Positions 16,450 through 28,400 of a stretch of 64,000 nt of DNA are shown piece by piece. The DNA is from Ehretia macrophylla (taxonomy: Eukaryota > Streptophyta > Magnoliopsida > Boraginales > Ehretiaceae): positions 44,613,851 to 44,677,850 of the forward strand of contig CM075782.1 in assembly GCA_037974665.1 (NCBI GenBank), given 5' to 3'. A program made the translations under genes and the position numbers. The notes under the pieces are model-generated. The model saw nothing but the letters and a program-made list of their open reading frames with translations, was not told the DNA's origin and ran no database searches. Numbering within the stretch: the stretch's first letter is position 1; the number at the start of each line of letters is the position of its first letter.

Positions 16450-19400
16450 TCACCTTGCATCTTTAGATAAAAGATTGTTACTATTGACCATTTGCGCGTT
16501 GCAGAGATCATCAACACCGTCCCCTCTTTCAAGGACGGCAGCAGCCCCCATCCCTGAGCCTGCAGTCAGGCGTACACGAAACAGTTTTAACCACCCACAT
16601 ATCACCTAGTACAAAACGTGGAAATATGATATATATAAGCCATAGTAGATACCTATGCACATGGAAATTACTCCAAAACGACAGTCCTTGCCACGACGCT
16701 TCATTTCATGCAGTAGAGTTGCGACACAACGAGCACCTGAAACGAGAGAAGGATTATGGATTACCAAGTGAAGGTGGGTGCAAATGCAGAAACAGAAGAA
16801 ACAAATATACAGCGGATCTCCTATATTACATTGACGAAAAATCTGAGTGAATTAATAAATTTGTCTTCCTCAAATTTAAGATAGCATGATCATATACTAG
16901 TTACCCGACTAGTATACTGAAGCAAGCTTCCAGACTAGAGATTAAGCATTGCGCATAAAACTCTAGCAGATCATTCTACCCCTATAGACATGACTTATAC
17001 CTTAAAACTTGAAAGATTATATTCTAGACTTGTACGTCCTCTTTTTGTATAGTTTTTACATAATTGTTGATGCGAGAAATTAACGAATCAAATGATATGA
17101 ACAAAAGGAAGGAAAGAGAACTAGTCCAGGCAGTACTTAATAGTGCAAGGGAATCAGAAGTTCTATATGAGAGGTGCATGTCTAATTACCAGTAGCTCCT
17201 AAAGGATGCCCGAATGCCATTGCTCCTCCATTAACATTAACTTTTCCAGGATCAAGGTTCAATTTCTTGCAGCAATATACGTATTGGGATGCAAATGCCT
17301 GCACAGAGAATTGGAAAGTGCACCATTTAACATTTCTGCTCGCACAAATTAACGAAGGAGATATGGTACTTTAAGTTGATTAAGTACCTCATTGATTTCA
17401 AACAGGTCAATATCGTCAAGTTGAAGACCAGCAGACTTCACTGCAGCTGGAATTGCAACAGCAGGGCCGATTCCCATAACTGCAGGATCTACTCCAACGG
17501 CTTCAAAACTCCTGCATCAGAAGCATAAATTTTTCTCTTTAAAATGGCGATGAAATCTTAATTATAAACCGTAATAAAATGTTTTCTTGCATGATGAGAT
17601 TCGGGCATTTGCTGAAAAAATCTCAGTCATTCAGGAGTTACTGTGCCATTCCTAACAATCCTTCAAGCAGATATTTCAATTCACTAACCCATTATATTGG
17701 TAGATTAAAACCATTGTTTTTGTTATAAGATATATATGTCAATTAAAACATCTGGTTCCTCGAGTCATGATTGAGAAATTATCACCTGAATACTCCAAGA
17801 ATTGGAAGTCCCTTCTTCATAGCCACACTCCTCTTCATGAGAAGAACTGCTCCAGCACCATCACTAACTTGGCTTGCATTTCCTGAAAATAGATTCATGT
17901 CTTAGACCCGAAAAGCTAGCATAGTTTGTTTTGGGTATCCTCTACCTTAAACTAATTGTCTAAATGCAACTTTTTGGTTACCTGCAGTTGTTGTTCCGCC
18001 CTTTTTAAATGCAGGCTTCAGCTTTGCCAGATCTGTCATATTTGTGTTTGGCCGAATGCCATCATCTACAGAAATGGTGACAGACTTCGCCTCTCCAGTT
18101 TTGGGGTCCACAATCTTTAGATCACAAATTATGTCAAGAGACGAGTGAATCACTAGAACTATGACAGAGAAATAATTCAGCAATCATTTACCTTTGTGGA
18201 AACTGGGACAATCTCATCTTTAAATTTTCCGGATGCAGTTGCAGCGGCCGCACGCTTATGAGATACAACCTATTGATGCAAACATATGGTTTTAAAATGC
18301 TTTCAAGTATGTCGATCCTTCAAGTGATAATTAGTGAAGGTCTAAAACTCACAGCAGCCTGGTCTTGTTCTTCCCGAGTCACTCCATAACGTTGTGCAAC
18401 ATTTTCAGAAGTGATGCCCATAGGCAAAAGACAGTCACGGGCTTGTGCAAAACTGTCCACCTGTCCACAATGCATTTCATGTTCAATAAATTATACTCAT
18501 CTCCATATTGGTTTACCCAGGGAAGAAAGTTGATATAAACGTACTCTTGGATTGGAACTGCTAAGGTTGGTAATACTATCAACTGACATGGATTCTAAGC
18601 CAGCCCCAATGCCTGCAAAAGAACTTGAGAATTGAAGCAAAAGATGGAAAAAGAACATAAGCAGATAAGTTTCAGATGAAGCTACTATATACCAATATCG
18701 TAGAATCCTGCTTTTATGAAAGCAGCGACATCAGCAACTGCCTGAAGACCAGATGAACATTGCCGGTTGACTGTTCTAATGGGCACAGTGTCTAGACAAG
18801 ACAAGATAAATTAGTTAGTATCGAATTATGAAGCGGAGGGGCTGGTGAAAGGGGAAATAGAAAGATATTACATGAAGAGTAGCTACAGTTCAGAATTTTG
18901 AAAACAATAATGACAGTGTAATATGTATAAACCACGGATATTGCAATGGACTCATGCGCCACTTGAGTCGTGGCATGGGAATGGAATACCTGGAAAACCA
19001 GCATAAAATGCTCCCATCCTACATTCAATTGCTCTCAGTGAACCAGGTGCCAACACAGTTCCAACAATTATATCCCTGACCTCAGCTGGGTTTATTTTTG
19101 TTTTATCTATCAATGCCTGCGACAATTAATTAGCACACCAAGGAAAGTGAGAGCAATAATTCAGTGATAAGCAAAATATATTGTAGGTGAAAAATCACGA
19201 TGAGAAAGGTTGCATCCGGTAAATAGCTACTAAAGAAGTAGAAGTAGGAGCCATAGGCATAAGATAATCTCGAATAAGGCCTCTCCCTCCTCTGTTAAGA
19301 ATGAAACTCTCCCATCTTGCTCTAAAAAGATCGTAATTAAGGAATTACATAATTTACAGATCTAAAAGCTCTCTTTAACTCACAGCACAAAATGCATACC

Positions 19401-20566
19401 CCCATTAGTGACTTCTAATTATAAGATTAAACAGAAATACAATATTCATCTAACCTTGAGAACAGCAGCAAGTAAATCATCTGGAGGGGTATCTTTGAAA
19501 CCCCCACGTTTAGATTTGCAAAGGGGAGTCCTATATGCGCTGAAAAACACGGAATATGCATAAAAAAAATTCATTAATCAGAAGCAATATATCGTAATTT
19601 CAGACCCAAAACAACTAAAAGCGAGCAACTCACGCAACAATCACAACATCATCTCCAAAACCAGCTGTTCTAGTGTAAGCAGCACTATCCCCAGCTAGAC
19701 AAATTGACGGCTGTCATAGAAGATGAGAAGATATTATAAGTGTAAGCAGTACTATCCCCAAAATCTACATATCAGAAACATGTCTTTGCATATCAAACAG
19801 AGACTTCAACAATATATTTATGATACTCACTCTATAGACATTAAGAAGATATGAGTTCAGAAGATATGTGATGCATATCAAAGTAGGAAAATTCTTGGGT
19901 CGGTCTTTCACATGGTTCATGTAGGTTCCACCAATATGCGAGACAATGAATAGTTTCCCATCAAAGTAACCAGGAAAACCAAGAAAACCAAGAAAATACA
20001 TGATGTAACATCCTGCCTGAGTTTTGTTGCCAACACAGACTTAAACAATTAAACCGGTTCATTAGGCTCAATGTGTAGATAAGCTAGTAGATCATCACGT
20101 ATGGTATCAGAGCAGGCTAGCAGCCCTCTAGTGGTCCTGACCTATGGTTTTTCCTATAAAGTGTACTTGTCTATAATTACTTAGTTTATTTACTACTCTT
20201 AACACGGGTTTAAATATTTTATACTAGTGGATCAATGTGTTAACACGCCAGTAATCGAGCCACGAAGAAAGAAACCAGCAAGAGACAAGAAGGAAAATTC
20301 GTCAATTCAAAAACAAAAGAAAAAAAGGACAAATTTTAACATATATGCATGCATTGAAAGTTCATACCAAGACACATAAAAGATCAAAAACTACAAGAAA
20401 AATCCACAGGCTTGATAAAAAATAAAAATAAAAAAATGACAGAAGGTACACTTACAGCAATATATGATGATAATGATGATGATTCATGATTGTGATGAGA
20501 AACAGAAGAACAAGTGGGTTGCAGGTGTCCCAGTAGAATTCTTTGCCTGTTGATTGCTTTCTCCAT
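16450..20566 (-). CDS. Peroxisomal 3-ketoacyl-CoA thiolase, catalytically intact copy B (KAT2/PED1-like)
   Basis: Fourteen exons: 20566-20456, 19710-19634, 19539-19455, 19116-18990, 18791-18693, 18612-18545, 18460-18353, 18269-18192, 18114-17982, 17882-17786, 17511-17388, 17298-17190, 16736-16653 and 16559-16450; 469 residues. It should carry out the last step of fatty-acid beta-oxidation (3-ketoacyl-CoA + CoA to acetyl-CoA + shortened acyl-CoA) in peroxisomes, supporting seed lipid use and jasmonate synthesis. PTS2 RQRILLGHL is at residues 7-15. The catalytic set is complete: C145 in NRQCSSG (codon 18759-18757), N368 in FEINEAF, H400 in GHPLGATG, and C432 in MCIGSGMG. The C-terminus ends in LLSKDAR, like Arabidopsis KAT2. 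Exon lengths equal those of copy A except exon 1 (18 bases shorter) and exon 6 (6 bases shorter). The last exon, with its stop, is also well conserved. Confidence 0.93.
20100..20115. repeat. Isolated tggtatcagagc primer-binding-like motif in intron 1 of thiolase B
   Basis: The twelve bases tggtatcagagc (20102-20113) equal the initiator-Met tRNA primer-binding site used by many plant LTR elements. The flank (gtaacatcctgcc upstream) looks like the end of an LTR, but no partner LTR or frame was found. Probably a small relic. Confidence 0.3.
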
Positions 20567-22163
20567 TTCTCTTTTGCTTTTTTTTTTTGGTTGTTTTTTC
20601 TTCTTCTTTTTTTTTTCTCTGGTTTTTCACTTCCTCTTTCCTTATTACAATACAACCTTAGTAAGCTTTATATGCAGTGTGTGTGTGTGTGTTCACCAAC
20701 TACCAAGAAGTTCACAGCAACTGATTGCAAAACGGTAAGCGATTCGTCTGTCTGCAACTAAAATTCCTATTATACCCTTTGACTGTTAGTTCATTTTTTC
20801 TCTTTTTTAAATTTAAAAAAATATACATTTTAAAAATTAAATTCGAACTCTCGCACCTAAAACGAAAAAAACAAATAGTCAGTGGCTGTTGGTTCATTCT
20901 TTTAACAAAATTTATTACTTTCTCACAAGACTCGAAGCTTGCCAAAAAGCAAAAATAAAAAATAAAAAATAAAAAAATTACAAGACTCAAAGTGGACTTT
21001 ACATAAATAAAAAATTCTTCGTGTGAGAGAGGGGATCTGAGCCCCACATGGTTATCGGTGTGTGATTGTGAGAGAGGGGGTGCAAGTTGTGAGGCCTAAC
21101 TTATGTTAGTACCGCACACATTCAACTGTCGAACTTTAAAGTGATCCTTACATAAACATTTGATGCAGGCATTATAAAATTACTTGTTGGAGAATTCTAA
21201 TGTAACACGCTAGTTCAAGATATGGTATGTGTGTATTTGATAAGTGAATGTTATTTTAAATAATTGAAGTAAATTATTTTGAATTGTTGAATTTAAATTT
21301 TAAGATTATAACATTAGTATTTCTTTCGGTTCTGAAGTTCTAAATTTAGTACTTGATAATAATTATTTCTAAGAATATATTTTTTTTTTCCATAAAAGTT
21401 AAAATCGTCGTTCAAACTTAAATTTTTTTATTATAAAAGGTCGGTACCTGATTATTTCATCAAATTCTAAGGTGTGAGAACGTTTTTCTATAGTGAACAC
21501 TCTTTTTATCTTTTATATTTCCTTGTTTCCAAACTTAAATTCAAATATTTGTTATTTTCATGTGGAAACTTCGGCCATGTTTCACGACCTTAATGAGACT
21601 AATAAGTAGTTATACCAACCAAAATAATATTAATAATAAAAAATAATGATAATAATCAACAAAAGAATGAATCCAAACTCGTTATTTATTAGGTAGGTTA
21701 ATTAAATTGTCACGCTGTCATAAGTTGACCAAGAAAAGACGAAAAAAGTGGATGATGGCTACGTGCTACATTTGATTCAGTGGTCAAATAAATTAATAGA
21801 GGTAGGTAACATTTGTTCTTTCTTGAAATTGGATAAATTAGTTCATAAATTTTTGTACAGATTAATTTATCAATTATGTATTACAATTATTGATTGGGTC
21901 TCATAAAGTGGCTGCATTATCATATTCGCTGCTCATTCTCATTAAAAAAGATAAAAGAAGTGAGACGTGTTCTAAGACGATTGTGCATAACCAACGTTCT
22001 GCTTCCTCTGAAGAATTTTTTTTTTTTTTGGATAAATACAAGAACACTTTCTTAGGTACCATTGGAAAAGATAGTCCAAATCTATTTAATTACAAATAAA
22101 TTAATCAATGTAGATCGCCTGTTTGGTTTATAAGATGCAAATTGTTTGTGATTTTACTCAAAT
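20567..22163. promoter_or_regulatory. 5' UTR and upstream region of thiolase B
   Basis: It contains polypyrimidine and (GT)n tracts directly upstream of the start codon (about 20578-20694) and then AT-rich DNA that matches the upstream region of copy A in blocks. No supportable frame is present. Confidence 0.4.
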
Positions 22164-22501
22164 GAGAGAATTGCACAAAAGGTTTCTATTATTTTTTAAA
22201 AAAATTTAAATTTATTCTTATTATTCTAAGTTAGCCAATTTAGTTTATATTATTTTTTTAAAAATTTCAATCTAATCACAATATTTAAATTCAGATTAGT
22301 TCTTAATGTTTAAAAAAAAATTATAACTAGATTGAAATTTTTTGAGAAACAATAGGGACTAAATTGATTAATTTTAAATAATATGGATGAATTTAATTTT
22401 TTTTAGAAAATAATAAAAATAAAAATGATTAATTTTAAATAATAGGGACAAATTTTTTTTTATTTAAAAAAACTAATAGGGACTATTTGTGCAATTTTTC
22501 C
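22164..22501. mobile_element. Mutator-type MITE, family 1 copy 1
   Basis: Inverted termini gagagaattgcacaaa and tttgtgcaatttttcc bound a 338-bp AT-rich palindromic element. Flanking direct repeats ttactcaaat and ttacttaaat match at 9 of 10 positions, as expected for the 9-10 bp duplications of Mutator-like elements. The same family occurs at 61078-61392. Confidence 0.65.
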
Positions 22502-22674
22502 TTACTTAAATATTCAATATTGAGATAATTCTTGACCAAAAAAATTATTGAGATAATTGATTACTAAAAAATGATTAAATCTATAAAGGGATAAACTTGT
22601 CTTTAGAAATTGGTTTAACTTTGAATTATTTATTTTGTTTGTCATGGACTACTTTATGAGTGACTTAGAATAAA

Positions 22675-23566
22675 GAGTAAATTGCTTCTAGCCCCCCTGT
22701 GGTTTATCATAAGTGCATGAAATCCCCCTGTGTTGTCAAAAGTAGCACATAACTCCTCTGTGGTTAGTTAAAAGGGTGCACATATGTCCCAATAGCTAAC
22801 ATCTGTTAGTTTTTTGACGAAAATAATAAAATAGCAAATATACCCTTATAATATTTTTAAAAAAATACCCCTAACCTCCACCCCACCACCAGCTACCACC
22901 ATCCCCAAAACCAGCCACCACCGCCACCCCCAAAACCCACCACCAACGACAACCCCCATCCCACTGCCAACAGCCACCGCACGACAAATGACGTTTCGGT
23001 CTCCTGTGTGACAACCACACACACACTATAACACAAACTCACACACACAGCACGACAGCCATACACACACACACACACTTACACACACAACGCGACAACC
23101 ATACATACTCTTACACACAGCAGAGCAACCACGCACACACACATTCTCTCTTGAACACATACACACACAGCGCCATTTGGGGGTTAGGGTTTGGGATTTG
23201 GGTTTTGGGATGTGGGGATTAGGGTTTAGGATTTGGGTATGGGGGGGAGGCGTGGGCCGTTGGGGTTGGGGTTTTTTTTTTTTTTTTTTATAAAAAAAAT
23301 AGTTGTAAAAATGACAATAATACCCCTAAAGGGGTTTTGGGATGGGTTTTTTTGTCCTTTTAAGTTCAATTTCATTAAAATGTGTAAATCAATTGTAAAA
23401 AACGTGCGTGAGATTCAATCGCGGTTAACTTTAACGATTTATCTAACGGAGGAGGGTATTGTGCACCATTTTGATTTATCACAAGGGGGTTATGTGCTAC
23501 TTTTGACAACACAGGGGGATTCCATGCACTTATGATAAACCACAGGGGGCTAGGCGCAATTTACCC
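22675..23566. mobile_element. Mutator-type non-autonomous TIR element, 892 bp
   Basis: Ends are gagtaaattgcttctagccc and the inverse of gggtaaattgcgcctagccc. The inverted repeats continue for about 100 bases (through tgtggtttatcataagtgca and tgttgtcaaaagtagcacat). An exact 9-bp target duplication tagaataaa flanks it (22666-22674 and 23567-23575). The interior has C-rich, (CA)n and G-rich telomere-like tracts and no transposase. It is absent from the corresponding site of duplication unit A. Confidence 0.85.
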
Positions 23567-23747
23567 TAGAATAAATCAGAACCAGAGTGATTCTTCACCT
23601 ATTCTGCAAATCAAGAAATAGTCGACGAGACACCAAAAGGCTTAGCACTAGAGAGCTACCCCAAACTCCCCTTTTGTCATAAGGCGTGAGGCTAAAGAAA
23701 GGTTTCATCAGTTGAATCAACTTTAGAATAATCCAAATAAAGAGAGG

Positions 23748-23750
<3 letters not shown>

Positions 23751-23811
<61 letters not shown>
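23751..23811. repeat. Compound (TA)n(TG)n microsatellite
   Basis: About 18 TA units run directly into about 12 TG units. Simple sequence, likely polymorphic. Confidence 0.95.
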
Positions 23812-25454
23812 CTCCCTAACTGCACTAGTCAACTAAACCTTGACCTCTTGATATCCCGAGATGGATCCACAACTTTTCTTATTAAGAATTGAAAACACAC
23901 AATTTAGTACTTATATTCAATAAGTTCTTTTTTAATAGGGTCTAAATTAATTTTTTAAACTAAAAATACCTTAAAGTTATACAAATTTTTAATAAAATTT
24001 TGGAGTGGGTGGGCACTGCAGCCTCTACCCACTTTCTAATACTTCCGTCATTGTTGATGTTGTATGTAATTTTATGTGATAAAAGAATAAATAATATAAT
24101 GTTTGACACCAAGATAATATATAATATTACTCTATTATACATCGATATCCCAAATTTACTTATCGTCTTTAAATTTTAAATTCTTCCTCACCATATTTGT
24201 GAGTCACTTCTTACATAGAGAGAAAAACAAAAAGAAAGATAAAAGAGTAGGTCATGGTCTATCAAGAATGTACTACATGAGACACGTTTGGATGCTTTTC
24301 TTTGAAACTACCACCCAACTATCCATAGCATCGGGGTTATCTCCAATTGACCAATTGACCAATTGTAAGAAGCCAGTTTGGTGAGACAATTATATTGTAA
24401 CTTATTAAAAAAAAAAAATCATAAATTAAAACTATCATCAATTTATAAAAGAATTAATGAGTCTCACATACATGTAAAATTCATTCCATATGAAAAGATT
24501 AATATCAATTAGACCAGTTAAATAACAACTCAAGTTATAAAGATAAGGTCAGATGGTACTCCAAATTGTTATTGAAAAACATTTATGCTTGCCTAGATGA
24601 AGTTAAAATAGTACAGTTGCTTATACAGGTAGTGTGAAACATAGTCCAAAAATATTAATATAGTAACCCCATGACTCTCGTTCTTGTTAAAAATTCGCAT
24701 GGTGAAGGAAAAAAAAAATTGACAAAAAAAAAGAAAACAAACTAAGAAAAAATAATTAGGAATCGTTCCATATTGAAAAATTACAAAAAATTAATATATA
24801 CATGTCATTTCGATCAATATTAAATTCTACAAATGTGTATTTGAATCCCATTTGTTCTTAATGACTCCCTGTTAGGAATGACAACGATAGTTGATTTTGT
24901 GGCAACACATCCTGGCCACCCCAAAAGAGGAGGGTATTGGAATGGGAAATAGAGAATGAGGCAAAGGGTGGGAATTAACTTTTTCTCACGCGGGGTTGGG
25001 GTAAGATGCGGGGATAAGCATTCCCTGCCCCACCTAATCCATCTCTCACACATGTAAAGTTATTTATATTTATATTTTTTACATATGTACTAAACCAAAC
25101 TAAACTAAAGCAAATAAATAAATAAATGAACTAAACCAAGCTTATCTTGTTAGGTATGATCAGTTATATAGATCTGACGATGTCACTTATTTATGTTGAG
25201 AGTCATCTCCTCTATTAGCTCTCCATACACTAAGCTTTCGTCTGAGGGTCTAAAAACTAGATAGCCAATAAAGAAAACTTAAAGAAAAAAAATAAAAAAT
25301 TTATATACTATGAACTAAAAAGAGGGACAACAACTCAGCAAAAATTGCCACCCCAGTGGCCAGAGGGGATACTAAACAGTTTCATCCATCAAATTTACAT
25401 GGTCTTTTGGCTTACACTGAGATCTTAGGTATCACCTGTCTTGCAAGACTGTCA
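23812..25454. other. Intergenic DNA between thiolase B upstream region and the kinase 3' end
   Basis: Up to about 24600 it is part of duplication unit B. Beyond that it is AT-rich spacer with no supportable gene. The last few hundred bases before 25455 are probably the 3' UTR of the kinase gene. Confidence 0.4.
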
Positions 25455-28400
25455 TTACCTTTTAGCCTGCAGAGCTGCGGACATTGATCTCAACCTACTA
25501 GTAATCTCAGTAAACGAAGGTCGCTCTTCGGGGTCAGTCGACCAGCACTGTTCCATCAGCTTCCTCCACTCAGGATCGCAGCGTTCGGGAATGGGAGGCC
25601 GAAGGGTATTTTTCACAATTCCCCCTACATGGATGATGATTCGCCGATCAAAACAAGTGAAGGAAAATAAATAAGGAAACCACAAAGATCTTCCTTTTCT
25701 TTTTCTCGAAATGGATATCAACGTAGTTTAACTGCTGTAGGATTTGTCTGGCTTGATTATGAAGATCATATATTCTCCTGTTGATATCCTTTTCTTTGCT
25801 TATCCGTAGTCATACAAACTATACAATCAAGATTCAATTGTTTCTCAAGGATTTGTCTGGTTTGATTATGGAAATCATATATTTCGCTTTCACATATTAG
25901 CTTCTCCAACATCTGCAACAACCGGATGTTTATGAGTAAAGGTTAAACAGAGCAAACTCACCAATAATTGCCCCATAATGCATATTTGCGTAAGGTTCTT
26001 CCCCGGTCAGGATCTCCCACATTGCTATGCCGAATGAGAAAACATCAACCTGCAGAAAGCCAAATTATGTTGCTGATCTATCGGTGATGCTGTTATCACT
26101 TTGCATGATGAAGAATGGTAGGATTTATTCTCACCTTCTCAGATACCAGATTAGTGCTACCATTCAACAGTTCCGGTGCCATCCATGGAAGAGTTCCCCG
26201 TACACCTCCAGTTACAAGTGTATTGTGCTTAATTTTTGATAGCCCAAAGTCTCCAACCTGTAAGGAGAGCTCTTTCGTTACAGATACCAACAGGATGAAG
26301 TATATGTGTGCTTCTGATTCCATATAAATACAGTGAAACACCACGACGTGAACCTAACTCTATGGTTACACGCAGTAAGGATACCTTGCATATAGGTCGC
26401 TGTGGATCCCTCAAATTAACTAACAAATTATCACATTTCAGATCAAAATGTATAATATTTTTTGAATGCAAATACTCCATGCCAAAAGCTGCATCCATGG
26501 CAATTATAAATTTCCTACGACCATCAAGCAATCTGCAATATGAGTTTAGTTCCTGTTAGTGTACTAGTGTACGATTAAGGCATAGAGGGGATGGTTAAAG
26601 ATTGAAGCTTATATACCTATCTTTTTTGAGTAGGACACTTCTAAGCGATCCATTTGCCATATATTCAGTTACGGTAGCCAAGGTTCCTCCAGCCCCATCA
26701 GGTACCACGCCATATAACGCAACCACATTTGGATGGTGAAGATTTGAAAGGATCCGTGCTTCTTTCCAAAAGTCTTTGATCTGAACAAGAATAAAGACTT
26801 ATCAGTTCTAGATAAAGGTTATATACAGAGAGAATCTGAAGCGATCAATTATAACATAAGATGCACAGTGCAGACTGCAAATGTGACCCACCAACCGCTC
26901 TTGCTCTGAAGATCTCCCAGAAAAACATGTTTTCCTTATTCTTTTGATAGCAACATCTGTGCCTCTCCATCTCCCATGATACACCGTTCCATATGTACCA
27001 GATCCCAGCTCCCGTAATTCTTCAAGATCAGCATTTTTTATAATCTACATAATGTCATTCGAAACATTAACTTCACATCTGTGAGGAACCGTAGTAAGAC
27101 TATGACATATAAAATTGAAATAAAATGCAAAACGTTAAGCAGGTAGTCAAATTAAGTTTCAAATGATGCAACTTAAGAAAACTTAATCTGTCTACCAAGT
27201 CGTCCCAAACTGGACACGAAGCTCATGGTTACAATAGAGCCTAAGCTATCTGACCAACTTATGAAGCAGTTGATCGGGAAAAAATAGCAGTTCAAGATTA
27301 AAACCTGTAGTTTAAAGTTTAAGCAGTTAAATAGGAGTTTGTTGTATTTATTTATCATGTTCAACACGCCCCCTCACGTGTAGGGTAAATAGTTTTTTAT
27401 TGAGCCTTACACGTGGACGTAATTTTACAAATGGGTGGTGGTGAATTTTGAACCCATGACTTTTTAGTACCTAGGCACTGATACCATGTTAAAAATCATA
27501 AGAATTTCATACTAAAACCAATTGGTACTAGGGAGAGTAGCCTAGGATTGAATAAGGCAATCTTGGATTTTATGATTTTTCGATGTAGGACAAGTGTATA
27601 TTCTAACAGCACAGAAACATTAATTGGGAGGCGGAAAGTGACACAAATGGACTTGGCAACAATTAGTTGTTGTTCATCTTTTGTCTATCCACGACACCAA
27701 AGTGTTTGCAATTGAGATGAATGAACAGGAAAACGTGATATATGAGATAAGAGTGGCCTGCAACTGATGAATCAAGCATTCATGCAGAATAAATTTTGCT
27801 GCATCAATTCCAGACACTAAGAGGATGACAAGAGTTAAATAAATTTACTAGTTTTCAGTTCATGTGCCAACAAGAAGGCAGAAAAAAAGGCTTAATACTA
27901 AGCAATGCAAATAAGAGAAATAGAAATTTAACCAAAAAATATTCACGTAAGACAATATCCTACAAAAATAGACAGGGGATGGGCAGTCCTCATGTTCAAG
28001 AAGATTTTCGGGCTGACCAATTTTTCCTCTACATTCCTGGAGATACATGCATTTTAAGACTACTGCGCAGAATATATTAAATAGGTTAAGAAATGAGAAC
28101 TTAACGCAATAAGTTTTTGTCCACCAGATCAATCTATGAACTGACTTTTATCCAAGAATTTACGGGTTTGAGCTTGAGGTATGCCATATCCTCCACCACT
28201 ATAAAGAAATGTCTGGGCAGTGTAAACTCAAGGCAGTGAAGACAGTATCTTTCAAGAGAGAAATAATGAAGGGAATCATGCTCTCCCAGTGAACATAACG
28301 AGAGTTGAGATCTCCAATTGTTTACTGTTGCATCTAAATATCACTAAAGACATCAGCTTTTGTAAATGCTTATTTATGGAATTGTGTCAGACAAAATGTG

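Larger units (their letters stand above)
16360..24600. repeat. Tandem duplication, unit B (contains thiolase copy B)
   Basis: Partner of the direct repeat at about 6500-14140. It is lengthened by two Mutator-type MITEs (22164-22501 and 22675-23566) and by about 180 bases near 21844-22020 that unit A lacks. Ends are approximate. Confidence 0.75.

Noticed and set aside
23165-23260. Interstitial telomere-like array (ttagggttt, tttaggattt)
   Set aside because: The units are irregular, mixed with gggatttggg, and lie inside a well-delimited TIR element, so they are low-complexity G-rich sequence and not a telomeric array.
24820-25053. 77-codon minus-strand frame between thiolase B and the kinase
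   Set aside because: Low-complexity Pro-rich content with no domain; not called.
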